A DNA stretch of 64,000 nucleotides from Zelopaecilomyces penicillatus (taxonomy: Eukaryota > Ascomycota > Sordariomycetes > Hypocreales > Pseudodiploosporaceae). The stretch lies in NCBI GenBank assembly GCA_005765155.1, contig VCCP01000003.1, forward strand, positions 3,472,001 through 3,536,000. Reading direction: 5' to 3'. The notes under the pieces are model-generated. The model was not told the origin of the DNA, ran no database searches, and was given only the letters and a program-made list of their open reading frames with translations. The stretch's first letter is position 1; each line of letters begins with the position of its first letter. Below are positions 45,302 through 57,822 of the stretch, in pieces. The position numbers and the translations under genes were made by a program.

Positions 45302-47908
45302 CTAGCTCACTGCTAAGTGGCTTTGTCAAACAGATTTGCTGAACACCAGACCAGTGGCTGTCCAGGGTTGGATGAAACGGGAGTAGTTGTGGTGAAATGG
45401 CTTCGTTCTCGAAACAAAGAGAGCAAGAATGAGTATTTAGTACAAATTTCTTGTTTACATCGCGCATGGGTGTCCATGATATCAACCAGAACAGCGACAA
45501 CGCCAGTTCTTTAGCTCACCGGAGTTGCATTGCCTAGAGCTCTAGAGCCTCAAGTCCACGCGAGAGCACGATGCACGTTGTCATGCAACCACGACAGTTG
45601 AGCGTTGAGATGCAGCTACATTAGCAAGCCACGAAAAAGAGATTGCCATGGAGGCAGACGTATTGCCTTTGTGCTGCTAGGAGGGGGTTCCATTTTTGCA
45701 CAACAGTTGCTGGGGCGCTGGGGCGCGGGGGCTGCAGCATGAGTGTTTTGTTGCTGAGCGTTCATATCAACGTCATTCGTTGAAAAACAGCCGCTACTAG
45801 AGAGGCTACTTGCTGTATCAATGTCAAGCCTGTGACCCAATCATTCGGCATGATGGCCAGAGGGCCAAACGCCAACGTCGATTAGCTCGCGTTTTGCAGG
45901 ACCCGGAGCTTCCTTCCGACGGGGAGGCAACAGAGAAGAGGGGAGGGAGGAGGATATCGAGAAGAGAAGAATCAAATCAAACACGGAGCCAAGCGTGGTG
46001 GTGGCTGTGGAAATCTGGGACGGCGGGGATTTAGTAAATTAAAAGCGAGAGTTCTTCTACACGGCCGCCCATGTTGCTTGATTGTCCAGCCCTAGAGCAA
46101 TTTTTGCGATGACGCCGTCTAGTAAGAATGTCATGCAGGCTTGCCTGGAATGAAGGCGTAGATCGTGGACGAGATGAGGGCGTTGGTGTTGAATGCGAAT
46201 GTGCATATTCTCCGCGACAGGGTCAAGCTGAAGCCGCCCACCCCTTCATGGCATAGCATAATGATGGTGAGAAGAGAGAACCACAAAGCTGGTCTTTTTG
46301 TTTTCTCATGCGAGACCGACTGCCTGCCTACAAAGGTAGGTAAGGCATAAGAACGTGACTGACCCAGACCTGGTGGGCAGGTGAAGAGTCGAGGTAGCAC
46401 AAAGTACGACGACGAGCGAGTAGCGTAATTTGCGAGAGGTGTCAGTTGTGAAGGTGTCTCGACTCTGCTTCGTATTCGCAGAAGCGTGTCTTTAACCTGC
46501 AGAGGTTGTTGTCGTGATGGTTAGCAAATTTAGCAAAGCTGGAAGGCGACAGCCCAGCCAAGGCAGCGACTGCCAATCTTTGGTAGATGAAGGCGGGGCC
46601 GACCGGTCAAGCAAGATGGTGGTTGCGCTAGAAACAAAGATGGATGCTTCATCTCTTCAACCTCTGCACCTGTACGAACGAAGGCAAACATGCAGACACC
46701 TCTGGGCTGCATCCCCATCGCGACGATATGCTAGCAACTGAGGTAGCGATGCGGCCTTCGCATCGGCTTGGCAGTCCGGAACCGCTTCTTATCTCAGTGT
46801 TATGGATGGTTGCAATGCATTGTATGCACATGCATTCAATGCACATCCCGTTTTCATCGGAACTGCACTCCTAGGACAACCGATTGGTCAAGCAAGGTGC
46901 CGCGGTCTCCTACCCATCGACCAGGGCCGGACTCTGCACATCAGTGATGCCGGAAACTTCTCACCAGATGTAGCGGAGACATTGTAGCATCGCACTGCAA
47001 AAGAAGCAACAGGAGTTAATACTCTATTAGCTGTAAGCTGTGTTCCGTGGAGAGGTGGGCAAAACGCAAAATATACTAAAGTGTCTCAGCTACATTTGGG
47101 GAGAGTTTACGGTAATTAGTTGACTCCCGAAATGCCCGTGCATCGGCGCCCGATGCTCTTAGCCTGACGATGGGAAGCGCAGGAGAGGAGAGTTGGCGCT
47201 GATAACCCGAACGCATTGTCGTCGACCTAGATACCAGTGGCGCCTGGTTAGGCGACCGTAAAGACTTGGCTAATGTTACAGCACAGTAATGTGTAACAAA
47301 GTTTTCGACGACTGGCGAGCATGTCCTGTCCCAGGTCTTGTGACAGCTTCACAGCTTGAATTAGCCAAGACCGCCCAGCCTGCCAAGCGCACAAAATGGA
47401 TGCTCTAATGTTTCTGGCATACGATAGTTGTACTGATGGCTATGGACGCGTGGTTTTCGCTCTTCAGCTGCAGCTACTCAAACATCCAATTAGATGCGCC
47501 ACGTCAGCATCAGCGGCCTCGTCACTGGACGGATGGTTCATTAGGCCGGGCTACGGAATGGCATGCCAAGCTTACAGCTGGGCTTACTCCGATTAAGTTT
47601 TAGATAGTGGCATTCCAAGACTTACCATGGGCCTACGACACCTCAGCCCACGGCCAACGGGACGCGTCCTGTTGACGCAGCTTGAGAAAACATATCCCCT
47701 GACTCACAATTCAGCTTCTCTTTTGCTTTCAGCCGCAAAACCTACCCTCTCTGGTGGATAGCATCGTTGTCAGGACTCAGAATATGGCGGTGGCTGGGAC
47801 GATGCTTTAAGACAACCACCAGCACCCCGAAGTGCTGCTTTTGAGCTCCCACCAATTCTACACCACTTCTCCCATTAAAGTCAAGGCAGACCGCCCTCAG
47901 AAACCAGT
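45302..47908. other. Long intergenic region (2.6 kb)
   Basis: Divergent region between the DUF3669 gene and the monooxygenase gene. No frame has a motif or splice structure that supports a gene. Confidence 0.5.
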
Positions 47909-49496
47909 ATGGATATCGCCATTGTTGGGGCTGGCATCTCAGGATGTATGGCCTATCTCCAACTGAAAAAGCATCTTCCTAAGCCCCCCTCCGGAGCAGA
48001 ACACACCATCACCCTCTATGAAGCTTATGATGTGAGCAAGGACACGACCAGCGCAGATCGCGAACATGGCGAGACTCACTCAGCTAGCCTTATTGTTGGT
48101 GGAGGGCTTGCTGTAGGTGCCAATGGACTGAACGTGATGAAGCGTCTGGACGAAGAGCTTCTTCGGGATGTGACTCGCGGAGGATATGTGGTCGAGACTA
48201 TGAATATGAAGAGCAAGGGTGGGGCGCTGCTATGTCACATTCAACCAGCAAATGTTCCGTCTGCAACAGATACTGGCGAGCCGAAGATGCTCTCGGTCTC
48301 TAGCAGCCGAGATTCGTTATGGAAAAACATACGAAAACGCGTTCCCGATGATCGTATCATCAATAAGCGAGTCGCCAAAGTCACTGCTCAACCAGATGGC
48401 CGAAATGTCATTACATTTGTGGATGGAAGCCCACAAGCTGAAGTAGACTTGGTCATTGGTGCTGATGGCGTGAAAAGCCTAACTAAGCTGGCATTGTTCC
48501 CGGATGCCGACGAGGATCCATTCCCTCCACATTACGAGTGAGTATATACACATTCACAAGCATGGTGTTTCTACAAGGAGTGCTTTGATCTGACGGTAAA
48601 CAGGGGTCTCGTTGGGATTGGTGGGTTTATTAAGATCGGCAAGGCCAAGAAATACGTCGAAAAGGGGTCACTCAACTTCATCTTTGGTCCCAATGGATTC
48701 TTTGGATATTTCTTTGCCGAAAGCGCGGCAAGTGCGCCAAATCGAGACTCGCCGTTTCATGTTTCTGAACCCGGTGACAGTCTTTCCTGGTGGTCAACCT
48801 ATTCCGTTGAGGAATGCCCTGATGCACGAAACATTGACGAGGAGGCAGTCACACGCCAACTTCAGGAGCGTCACAAGAAGTGGAAAGACCCCGTCATTCG
48901 AGAGATTCTCAAGTCACTTCAAGTGGCGAGCGTGTATCCCACATGGACCGTTCCGGCACTGCCAACCTGGGAGCGGGACGGCGTTATTCTCATTGGCGAT
49001 GCTGCTCATGCTTTACCTTCCACCTCTGGACAGGGCTCTTCTCAAGCGTTGGAGGACACGGAAGCTCTAGCTCTCTTCCTTGGACACTCTCTGACCAAAG
49101 CCTACGATGAGAATGAGCAAGACCCTGACATTATGGGCTACAAGACGGCGGTCACGACGGCAGCCAAAAATTACATGGACCTGCGCCAGCCGCGCATAAA
49201 ATCTATTTTGGGCTCGGCAAGACAGCACCAAGACAACAAGCGCGATATTGGCACCGTTGGAGAGTATATGATGTATGGGTTTATGTGGTTGATGGGTGAG
49301 TACTTGCTACCGCTGATTATGCTGCGTTGGCCATTTATTGGTGACGACTTGACTAGCAGTTCACTGTCCTTGAATGCAAAATGCTAATAATATACTTGCA
49401 GGTCGTTTTTCGGGTGCAATGGCAAACCAGCTTAACACCGTGTCCGAATATAACATTGCAGACGAAGTGAAGAAAGCCATTTCTCAGCAGGAGTAA
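47909..49496 (+). CDS. FAD-dependent aromatic-type monooxygenase
   Basis: Three exons: 47909-48537, 48604-49295 and 49402-49496. Introns are 66 bp (GTGAGT, CTGAC, ACAG) and 106 bp (GTGAGT to GCAG). The product is 471 residues. The N-terminal Rossmann motif is IVGAGISG (residues 5-12). VIGADGVKS near 190 is the DG motif that contacts FAD and NAD(P)H, and LIGDAAHALPSTSGQG near 348 is the GD motif binding the flavin ribityl. Together they place it in the UbiH/salicylate-hydroxylase-like class of flavoprotein hydroxylases. No signal peptide. No biosynthetic partner genes adjoin it, so the substrate cannot be guessed. A short amphipathic tail follows the third exon junction. Confidence 0.9.
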
Positions 49497-50227
49497 CTGC
49501 GACTTGTCTCTCCTAATATGGACAAGATTTCACCACTCAATTGACCATGGCGTTTCCAGTTGTAATAAACATGTTGACACCCCTAAGACTATAGTTAGAC
49601 ATAATATACTAATACACATATATAAGTTTGTTTGTTTTGCCAAGTGGCACCAGGCTGGTCCATCGGCAGACTGGACGAACGAGTGTAAATTTGTCTCTTA
49701 CAAGTACCGTCTGTCCAACCGAGAGTACGGTTCTAATAAATGACTTTCATCTTAACCTAAGAAGAAACAGTGAGTACAAACTTTGTAAGTCATGATATAC
49801 AAAGTAGTTTTCTTCTTGATAATGCAGTGTCAAAAAGAGCGTTGAGCAGCTTGCTCTCCTCTTTTTGCGACTGTGGAGTCGCTCTTGTTTCAGCGACACC
49901 AAAAAGTGCTCGATGTGAGGATCAGTTGGGAGTAAAAAAATACCATGAAGAATTATTGCTTATGGATTTAGCCATTTGGCTTTTAACAGACATTGACGTT
50001 TCATTTTCTGAAGATGAGGGTTCAGGTTCTGTGGTGCCGAAATGTCTTTAGTGAGACTGCTGAGGATGTTGCTTGAGGTGGGTGCTGATTTCGGTGAGCT
50101 GTCAGTTACCTGAATTCTCTCACAGCCCTTGAAGATCCCCTCGACACCAACATCAACAATAATAAATATCCCCTGTCCCAAAGTGCTGCAACATACATCG
50201 CCACCTCCATCTACTCACCCTCCCAAA
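49497..50227. other. Intergenic region
   Basis: 3' UTR of the monooxygenase gene and promoter of the oxygenase gene. The 93-codon frame at 49770 has no motif and weak composition. Confidence 0.5.
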
Positions 50228-51245
50228 ATGCCAAAACCCAAACCGGCCAAGTCATCCAAAATAGCCTCATCCTCCAACATACCTCACAACAACAACCCCG
50301 CCGCCGCCGCTAATGCTGTTGCTGTTGCTGAACCACCGCCCTCATGGCCCAAGTTCAAGCCTGCTCTACCTGTCGTCGACCTCACACCGACACTACACCC
50401 TGCGACGCCCATGATCGCCTTGATACCATCGTTTTTCCCGCGCTCGCTGTGCCGCGAGTACGTTGCGTTTCTGAGGACGCTGCCGCTGGTGACGACGCCT
50501 TCGCGGCCGAAGCGTGGTGAGGCTGTGCGTGTGAATGATCGTTTTCAGATTGAGGATGCGGCGTTTGCGCGGAGGTTGTGGGAGCAGACGGGGTTGAGGG
50601 AGGCGTTGCTCCAAGGAGAAGATGTGAAGGATCTGTGGTAGGTGGTTCGAACCTTTTTCTTTTTCTCTCGGATATTAAGAATATGTCTATGGCGTTTGTA
50701 TATACGTACTAAACTCTCATCCAGGGGCGGAGAGCCGGTAGGACTGAGTCCGAATATCCGCATTTATCGGTACTCCCAAGGCCAGTACTTTGACTGCCAT
50801 TGTAAGTAATCTCTCGTAAATACTTGCTCTTAACACCAAAGTCTTCTATTTTGACTGCTTTACCTCCCCTGGTAATCGACTAACACAGCAACAAAAAGAC
50901 GACGACTCAAACAACCTGACGCTACACCACGAACAGCCAATCCCCGTCCGGACCACTTGGACAATCTTGCTGTACCTCACATCAGCAGCAGAAGGCTGTG
51001 TAGGTGGCGAGACTGTCTTTTACCCTCATGACCGAAAGTCGGCGGCTGAAGAGATTGCTGTTTCACTAGAGACAGGCATGCTGCTGCTGCATAAACATGG
51101 CGATGATTGTTTACTGGTGAGTTATAATTACCCTACTACAAAATATAGATGAAACATATTGACTCTTCGGATACAGCATGAGGGCCGCGAAGTTCAGGCA
51201 GGCGAGAAATGGGTCTTGAGAACAGATCTTTGTATTCGACGATAA
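50228..51245 (+). CDS. 2-oxoglutarate/Fe(II) dioxygenase, prolyl 4-hydroxylase-like
   Basis: Four exons: 50228-50637, 50725-50801, 50899-51116 and 51177-51245; the product is 257 residues. Introns are 87, 97 and 60 bp. The iron ligands are H162-Y-D164 (in FDCHYDDS, formed across the second junction) and H236, with K246 likely binding the 2-oxoglutarate carboxylate (HEGREVQAGEKWVLRTD). WTILLYLTSA and GGETVFYP are standard core strands. Intron 2 must end at AAAAAG (50898), not at the CAG ten bases earlier. Only that gives the HxD motif in frame, and the CAG is too close to the CTAAC branch site. The start MPKPKPAKSS leads a low-complexity Pro/Ala/Asn segment of about 45 residues. The target protein or small molecule is unknown. 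Confidence 0.9.
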
Positions 51246-51407
51246 GTCGGCGCAACAGCTATATTCAACTATTATCTCTATGAATAGCCGAAATGCCTCC
51301 AGATTTATCATCGAGTATCATAGCACCCCCTCAATAATGGGTTTATATCCATCCGAAGCAATCTTCTCCATGTAGTTGAAACCCTTTGTTAGCCTGATCT
51401 GTGGTAT

Positions 51408-54400
51408 TCACTCATCCTCCGAATCAAAGTTTCCTGCGAAATTATCCATTGCGGCAACTGATGTAGAATTGGGAGCAAGGAAAGCTTCTGTAACTTTTTT
51501 GGGGCACAGGTTGTCATCGTCGCTAATATTCTGCACTTGCTGCGGAACAGGCGCAACGTCCTCTTCTCCTCTCTCTAAAGTAGCTATTGCAGCTGGAGAG
51601 AGCATATCTGACTTGTCTATCTCTTCATAGTCTAATGTCGTAGAAACCATTGGGACTTGGCGCTGAGTTTGCAAGCCAGGCTCATTTGAGATATCTTGAT
51701 TGCCCTTTTGCGCAGAGAAGACTTGAGTTAGTGGCACTTGATGTCTCGACGCTGATGCTGGCGAAGTATCGTGGCCACTCTTGCCTCCAGTAGCTATTTG
51801 GGCCATGGCACGATGGAAAATCCAGGGGAAACTTATGAGTGGCATTGAATTAGCCTCCAGTTTTTGTGACTCAATGCTTCCCCCTACATCTACCGGCGGC
51901 AAGCGGTTGTGCTGTATCAAAGCCGTCTTGACCTCTTCCTCCGTGACTTTATACATCGCGGCGACAAATCTTTCCATTTTGGGCTCATCATATCGACCGG
52001 CTGCTTCAGAGCACATGTCGCGATATCTCAGCTTCAGTGTGCCGTACTCACGGGCAAGATCCTCCTGTCGCTTGTAGTCACTTCCGATAGCCGGCTTAGA
52101 CATGGCCCAGCCAGTGTATAATTCAAACTCTGTTGCCACATCGTGCTGGGAAAGGACACGGCGCACGGAGGTGTCATAAAGCGACTTGATATTTCTCGCT
52201 TCTTTGAGTATCTGGTCGTCTAATTCGAAACTCTTGATGATCCGTTGGTCAAATGCGCGCTCCCAGTCGGGCGTGAACTCGATTGTTTGCCTTACAGTCC
52301 TGTCATATATGACACCAAGGGCCTTTGAAGAGCGATAAGAGTTTCTCTTCTCCATAAAATGCGGCCACTCCTTGATTGTGAATTCTGGGCCGCATGAAGC
52401 TGGATCTCCCGTCTTTGGATAGTCTACTGCCTTTGAGTGTAATTGCGCCAACTGCAAGCCTGCCAAAGAGTTAAAAACTAAAGATCAAAAAAATTAGATG
52501 TGCTCGTATTTAGACTTACATTTCCCATGCTTTGGCCCCAAACTATCTGCAAAAGCCAAATGCGAATGGGCAATCAGACCTAGCACATCATTCTTCATAT
52601 AATTCACGAAGAAATCCCTTAAATCGTCCACCTGGACATCTTCATCGAGCTCTGCTGGATGCGTAGCGACATAATTCATTGCAGGGTGATTCCATTCCCG
52701 GGGCATGAGATCTGGGTCCCAGATTACAAAGAAATCATCGCCATCCAAATCCCCACCAGAAAGCATGCTTGGAACAGGTCGATCCCCAGTAGAGGGGAAA
52801 ACAACAACATCCCTCAAATGGCGAAGTCGGGGGTTGTCTACCGCTCGCACGACACGGATGTCGCCTGGATGAAGCGAAGGGTTTCTTCCAACAATGCACA
52901 CAGTCTTGATGATGGTTGTCTTATTGTACTGTTTTGGATCCGATAGTTGTAGGAAGATTTCGGGCAACTTTGTCACATCTTTGCCAAGAGAGCCCTCTGT
53001 TGACTCAAAATGTCCCTTTAGTGTGCCGGTTTCATCAACACAGCCTAGAACGAAAGCACTCTTCTCCACAACGATCCGAGCCTTTTCCTTCAACAACTTC
53101 AAGGACCAGGATCTCCATAGGTTCACCAAATTCATCACAAAGGGTTCTTGGAATTCGCCTGTTTTGAAGCCCGCTCGTATAAGTTCAGCAACAATTAACG
53201 TGGATTGATTCTCATCAACAAACTTTGTGAGCATATCCACTGCCGTGGTGTTGCATACCATAGCTTGCTCATAGAGATTGATTTGGTACTCTAAAAGATC
53301 GACGAAAGCCTTGGTGCGCACCCCGAGACATTCTAGAATGGTAATCGTTTGTCGGTTAAGAGTGGCAGTAGAGTAAGTGGCAGCTTTGATGATCTCCAGC
53401 TGATTGAATTTGGCCTGAAACTTTTCCTGGGAGTCTCTTATGTGAACTTCTTGTAGCTTCGCTTGCGGCCATACAACCAGAACCCCTTTACAACCACCCA
53501 TCCGGAATTGGAATGCACAAGGTTCACTGAAGACGTTCAGTTTGAGCTCGTCAATAATCATGCGAGCTGTAAACTCCGAAATAATACCAACACCATCACT
53601 AAAACAATGGCCATTTCTCTCAATGTCTGGAATGCGACGAATGTGAGGAGTAGGGATTCCTTTCATCTCACGCGTTGTCGAGAAGCACTGGCCAAGACGG
53701 GCAGCATACTTTGCAACAACTCTGATGTGACTGAAATGGCCCATCCACTGTCTAATGTCGTCACATGAAACGTGGTTAGTAGGACAAAAGAAATACGCAC
53801 CACACTGCCTCAGCTGCGAGTTGCCAAAGCCAAGAAACTCATATCGACGATCGCCAATCTGGATGCCCCAGTACAGCGCTCGAAGTATTCGTACCCAAAT
53901 GTCTTCGTTAGTGGTCGAGTTTCTGGAGATGCGACCCTTTTCGGTTTCTTCGGCAAACTGAACCCGAAGAAACCGATCTTGGAGGTGACTATACTTGCGC
54001 AGCACTCTATTTGAGGCTTCGAGCGTTGGAGTATGGAACCGAATGGTAGTTGGCGTAATCACAGCCCTTCGCACTAATGTACAGTGTTGATGAAGTTTAA
54101 GATGCGGTATATAATTCTTAGCATCATTTGAGATAAAAAGCGGCATCGGGTCGTATAGAGTTTTGTTCTGGTCAGCAAGGTACTCCAGGCGTCGAGTAGC
54201 ATCAGACGGGTCTAGACTGGCCACTTTCTGAAGAAATTCCACCGAGAGAGCATGCTCATTCAGAATACCACAACTAATACAGGCTTCAAGCTGGTATCGA
54301 ACTGTGAAATCGAGAGGAATACATTGCGAATGGTGCCTGTGCAATAAAGCTAGAGCCAGGCCATCTGGTTCATCACGAGGATGATTAATGTGGTCCCAGA

Positions 54401-55109
54401 TGGACGAAGTGTCTCTCTGAACTGCAAAATCATCGTGTGTCTCGATGGTAACGTTGAGGTCCTCCAGGGCCATTATTATTTGCCCAAATGCCGCCTCCAT
54501 CGCCTCGTTTTCTCCTTCTAGAACAAGACGTATAGTGGTCCAACGGCCGATTTCCATGTAACCAGGATCAGGAATGTCATTGTGCACGGCGATAGGAAAC
54601 CGACGTGAGATTTCCAAATTCTCAGCAATATCGGTTGCTCGGTACCAGTTTTCCCGTCTTCCCCAGTTTTGAAAGGGTTGAAGCATGGTAGGCGGAACAT
54701 CTGGGTTCTCCCGATAATATTGGGGTGGGAATTGAAGCGGCAAAACCAGGATATGTCTTCCATCTTTCTCTGGGACATGGTGGATTTTTTTGACCAGCGA
54801 CAAGTCAATCTCCATCTTATAGCGCCTTCTGCCCTTGGACTCTATAGGGATTGAGAAGGATATGGCAAGTCTCCTCGGTCTAACTTCCAACTGCAGAGAA
54901 AAATCGGGGGAGTCCGGAGCCGCGACAACCGTCTTCATGATTCCCATCGAGGAGGGGCTGAGTGTAGATCCGAAATCGATGGATCGAAGTCTGACCACGA
55001 TTCTGGCTGGATAGGCTCGATCTGGAGATATGGGGCTTATGAAACCATCATCTCGTCCGTTAGCCCGTAGTGGTGCGGCTCGCGGTCGCGGTGACCTGAA
55101 GGGCTGCAT
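51408..55109 (-). CDS. Cellular RNA-dependent RNA polymerase (RNA silencing)
   Basis: Two exons, 55109-52520 and 52459-51408, with a 60-bp intron (GTAAGT to GCAG), giving 1213 residues. It makes double-stranded RNA from single-stranded templates for Dicer in fungal RNA interference. The catalytic motif DLDGD sits in LSGGDLDGDDFFVIWDPDLMP near residues 783-803. Other hallmarks are RNGHCFSDGVGIIS and, just after the intron, KCLQLAQLHSKAVDYPKTG. Upstream LADQNKTLYDPMPLF resembles other eukaryotic RdRPs. Total length, shorter than QDE-1 and SAD-1, and these blocks suggest the RRP-3/Rdp1 type; the subgroup is a moderate guess. The C-terminal 200 residues are disordered and acidic. This is a host gene, not viral. 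The stop is 162 bases from the convergent oxygenase gene. Confidence 0.92.
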
Positions 55110-56247
55110 CTCGCGCGTTGCCCAGAGAGGTAGGATGTTGATATTGAAGAGATGAAACGTGAGAACAAGAAGACAACGAAGGGATTCAAATGATGAAGGG
55201 TTGAAAGGTGAAAAGGTGAGTGTTGAAGAAGTTTAGGAACAACATGCAGAAGTCAAGTGTCTGAAGTGTTGCCAACTGGCAGTTGCAGCTGGCCAAAGGG
55301 ACCTGGGTGGAAGTGAGTATGATGGCACCGAACTCCTTACGATTACTAGGAGATGGCCTCCTCCAACATGAAAAGAACAAAACACGTCTGGTATAGGTAT
55401 TCTGTTTGAAATCAAGGCATATGTGATTGATTGCTACATTGATGTGCTGCTGCACCGTTCAGCCAACCAAGGAACAAACACCGTGCTCGGATCTCGAAAG
55501 CGATGGCAAACATTTTGCTGCAAGTAACCGCATCTTCGTTCTGCTTCCACCTAGCAACTCACCGACTTGAAGATACTTTTTTATGTATGAATAGCTGTCT
55601 ATAACATTTGCATAACACACCAGCTAGTCCCTCCCAGCCTGCAAGGGTGGTGCTCTTTACTTCTCTTGGCCAGTTCTGGATGGAACTGTCGTTGTTTCAT
55701 CGAATATCCGTGACATAGACCTCATCCAGACCAGAGCTGGATTTCTCTCTCTTCTGCATGATCCATTTGTGGCCTCGCCTTATCTCAAAATCCATTTAAT
55801 TCAACGGTCTGTTTCTTGCTTCAACACTTCACCATTTCTGGCGCCGTGCTATAAATGTGCTTGAATTATGTTCTAGAGAGCTGATGTTGGAAGATAACCT
55901 AGAGTAGCAAGGATAAATTGAAGTGCGATACCCAGTATTTACATATATTTACTTAAACGCCAGTGCTTCAGGCTCAATAGAATACATGCAGCTAGCGGTG
56001 CCGTTCAGGGCGATCTGATCAGCCAATCAGTGGTTTGACTGCCGTCACTCCCTGGAAATAAAGTGCCTTAGTCAGAGGTACAAGCCGCCAGGCATTGCAA
56101 TCATCTCAAAATCTTTCAGATGAGACGACATTTCAACGGCGCCGTACACAGCCGTTAGACGGGGGGTTCTCACAAAAAAAGGATACTATTTTCCGCTACT
56201 CTTTTTTGGAAATCTTGGGAGGGGATCTTCACTTCACGCTGCTCCTA
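55110..56247. other. Divergent promoter region between RdRP and AIM11
   Basis: No coding gene seen. The in-frame ATG at 56095 could extend the AIM11 protein by 51 residues, but that stretch lacks family features. Confidence 0.5.
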
Positions 56248-56778
56248 ATGGACCAAAACGCTACAAAACCAGGTGCTGCGGCGACTCACCGTCAACCAGA
56301 CAACTCAACGAACCCGCCATCACCATGGGTGCGGCCGCTGAAGCAGTTCGGTCTCTTCTTCATGGGTACGAGCTTCATGGTCGCCTCTATTGCCGTATCA
56401 CGGCGCTCAGTAATACGCCGTAAGATACAGTCCTTTCCGCGCTTCTACTCAGCAAACCTGCCAGTAGACAGCATTAATGGGGCCGACGGCTCGATGCTCG
56501 CCGCCCAGGCCCTTGGGCTTGCAACACTCAATGTCACCAGCTTCGCCGTCATGTTGACAGGCGGACTTTCTTGGGGATTCGATCTAAGCTCCTTGGAAGA
56601 AGTGAGGCGGCGCTCGCAGTCCATCATGTACAGGCCTGACAGGCAAACTAGCCCTGAAGACGAGGCCGAGTTTGAGCAGATGATTGGTAATCTGATGGCA
56701 AAACTTGGGATGGACACGCCAACAAAACCTGATGCAATTGCGGCTGCAGCTTCATCAGCGAAACCTGACACTGCTTGA
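56248..56778 (+). CDS. AIM11: Altered inheritance of mitochondria protein 11 (AIM11)
   Basis: Single exon, 176 residues from the ATG at 56248. The core is the AIM11 pattern: KQFGLFFMGTSFMVASIAVSRRSVIRRK (first membrane helix then a basic turn), FPRFYSANLPVDSINGADGSMLAAQALGLATLNVTSFAVMLTGGLSWGFDLSSLEEVRRR (second helix ending in the WGFD/SLEE block). It is a two-helix mitochondrial membrane protein whose molecular role is not settled. I preferred this ATG to the one at 56095 because homologues begin shortly before the first helix with a Pro-rich leader. The acidic tail is variable. Confidence 0.9.
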   Translation: MDQNATKPGAAATHRQPDNSTNPPSPWVRPLKQFGLFFMGTSFMVASIAVSRRSVIRRKIQSFPRFYSANLPVDSINGADGSMLAAQALGLATLNVTSFAVMLTGGLSWGFDLSSLEEVRRRSQSIMYRPDRQTSPEDEAEFEQMIGNLMAKLGMDTPTKPDAIAAAASSAKPDTA

Positions 56779-57822
56779 ATAAAGAACATGTTGCATTAGA
56801 GCATGCAACCTGTGATCAGAATGCTCAATGGAAAGCCCCGGCACGAGCACCATTGAAGTCTATTTGCTCACAAAAACATCGAGATGAATCGATGCGACCG
56901 GCCGATCAACCTCTTGAGAGGTTTTTTTGGCCACTGTACCAAATTTACTGTTTTTGAATGGGAGAGAAAGTCAGGTGTTGGTTATGAACCTTGTCCCAGC
57001 AAACACACCCCTGGGCATGTATATGAATGGAAAGATTGTGATGAGATATAAATGAGGACTCCATGGCGAGGATAAGGAAATTCAAGTTGATATTTCCTTC
57101 TGGAGCTAGCGCAACATGAATTTGTGCTGGGTTATCAGGGTTGGACTCTGGGGGTTACTTTATGAGGCAATCTACGGGCGCCTTGGTCATTTGCGAGGAT
57201 TTAGTCCAAACAGAGGCACTTTTTACCTTGTTTTATGAAAAAGAAAGCGGTTAGTTTATGGCCTTTGGTTCGGTAATGGGAGAAATGAATATGAAATCCT
57301 CTACTCAACACTATTGTTCCCTTACGAAATTGTACAAAAACAGCCTCGCGACAAGTATGATCCTCACTTCACTCTGGCCATACGATGCATTGGCTCCAAC
57401 ACATCTTATGAAAAAAAAGTAGTGAATTATCCAAGAACACAAAAAGAGTGTATTCCTATGTAATCCGACTGCAAAAGCTGGCTCCCCCGCCTCTTTGCTG
57501 CGGCCTTTGTGGTTGCGATTTCACTATACGCCTGCTTCTCTCTATCATCTCTACCCAAATTTCCAATACACCCGCACCAACGGTACATTGCCTTTTCCTC
57601 CATATTCACATTGTGCTCGCTGCATATTTCGCTTTCCCAAAACAAAAAAAAAACCAATCACTTGGCATGCATATTCACCAATCTCTTTCCCTCCGTCTAT
57701 GAGAAATTTCTTTGTGGCATATTTGTTAAATCCAGTTGTTTGCCACTTTGGACGTTCTTCTCCTGCGTAAATTTTTTTCGTTCTCTCTTTTCTATAAATC
57801 AAAAAGAGAGACCTCCTTTTCA
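56779..57822. other. Intergenic region between convergent genes
   Basis: Contains the 3' UTRs of AIM11 and pantothenate kinase. T- and CT-rich tracts at 57530-57830; no gene seen. Confidence 0.5.

Noticed and set aside
51408..55109. RdRP as an integrated viral polymerase
   Set aside because: DLDGD motif, CFSDGVGIIS block and a normal spliceosomal intron identify the cellular silencing RdRP family.
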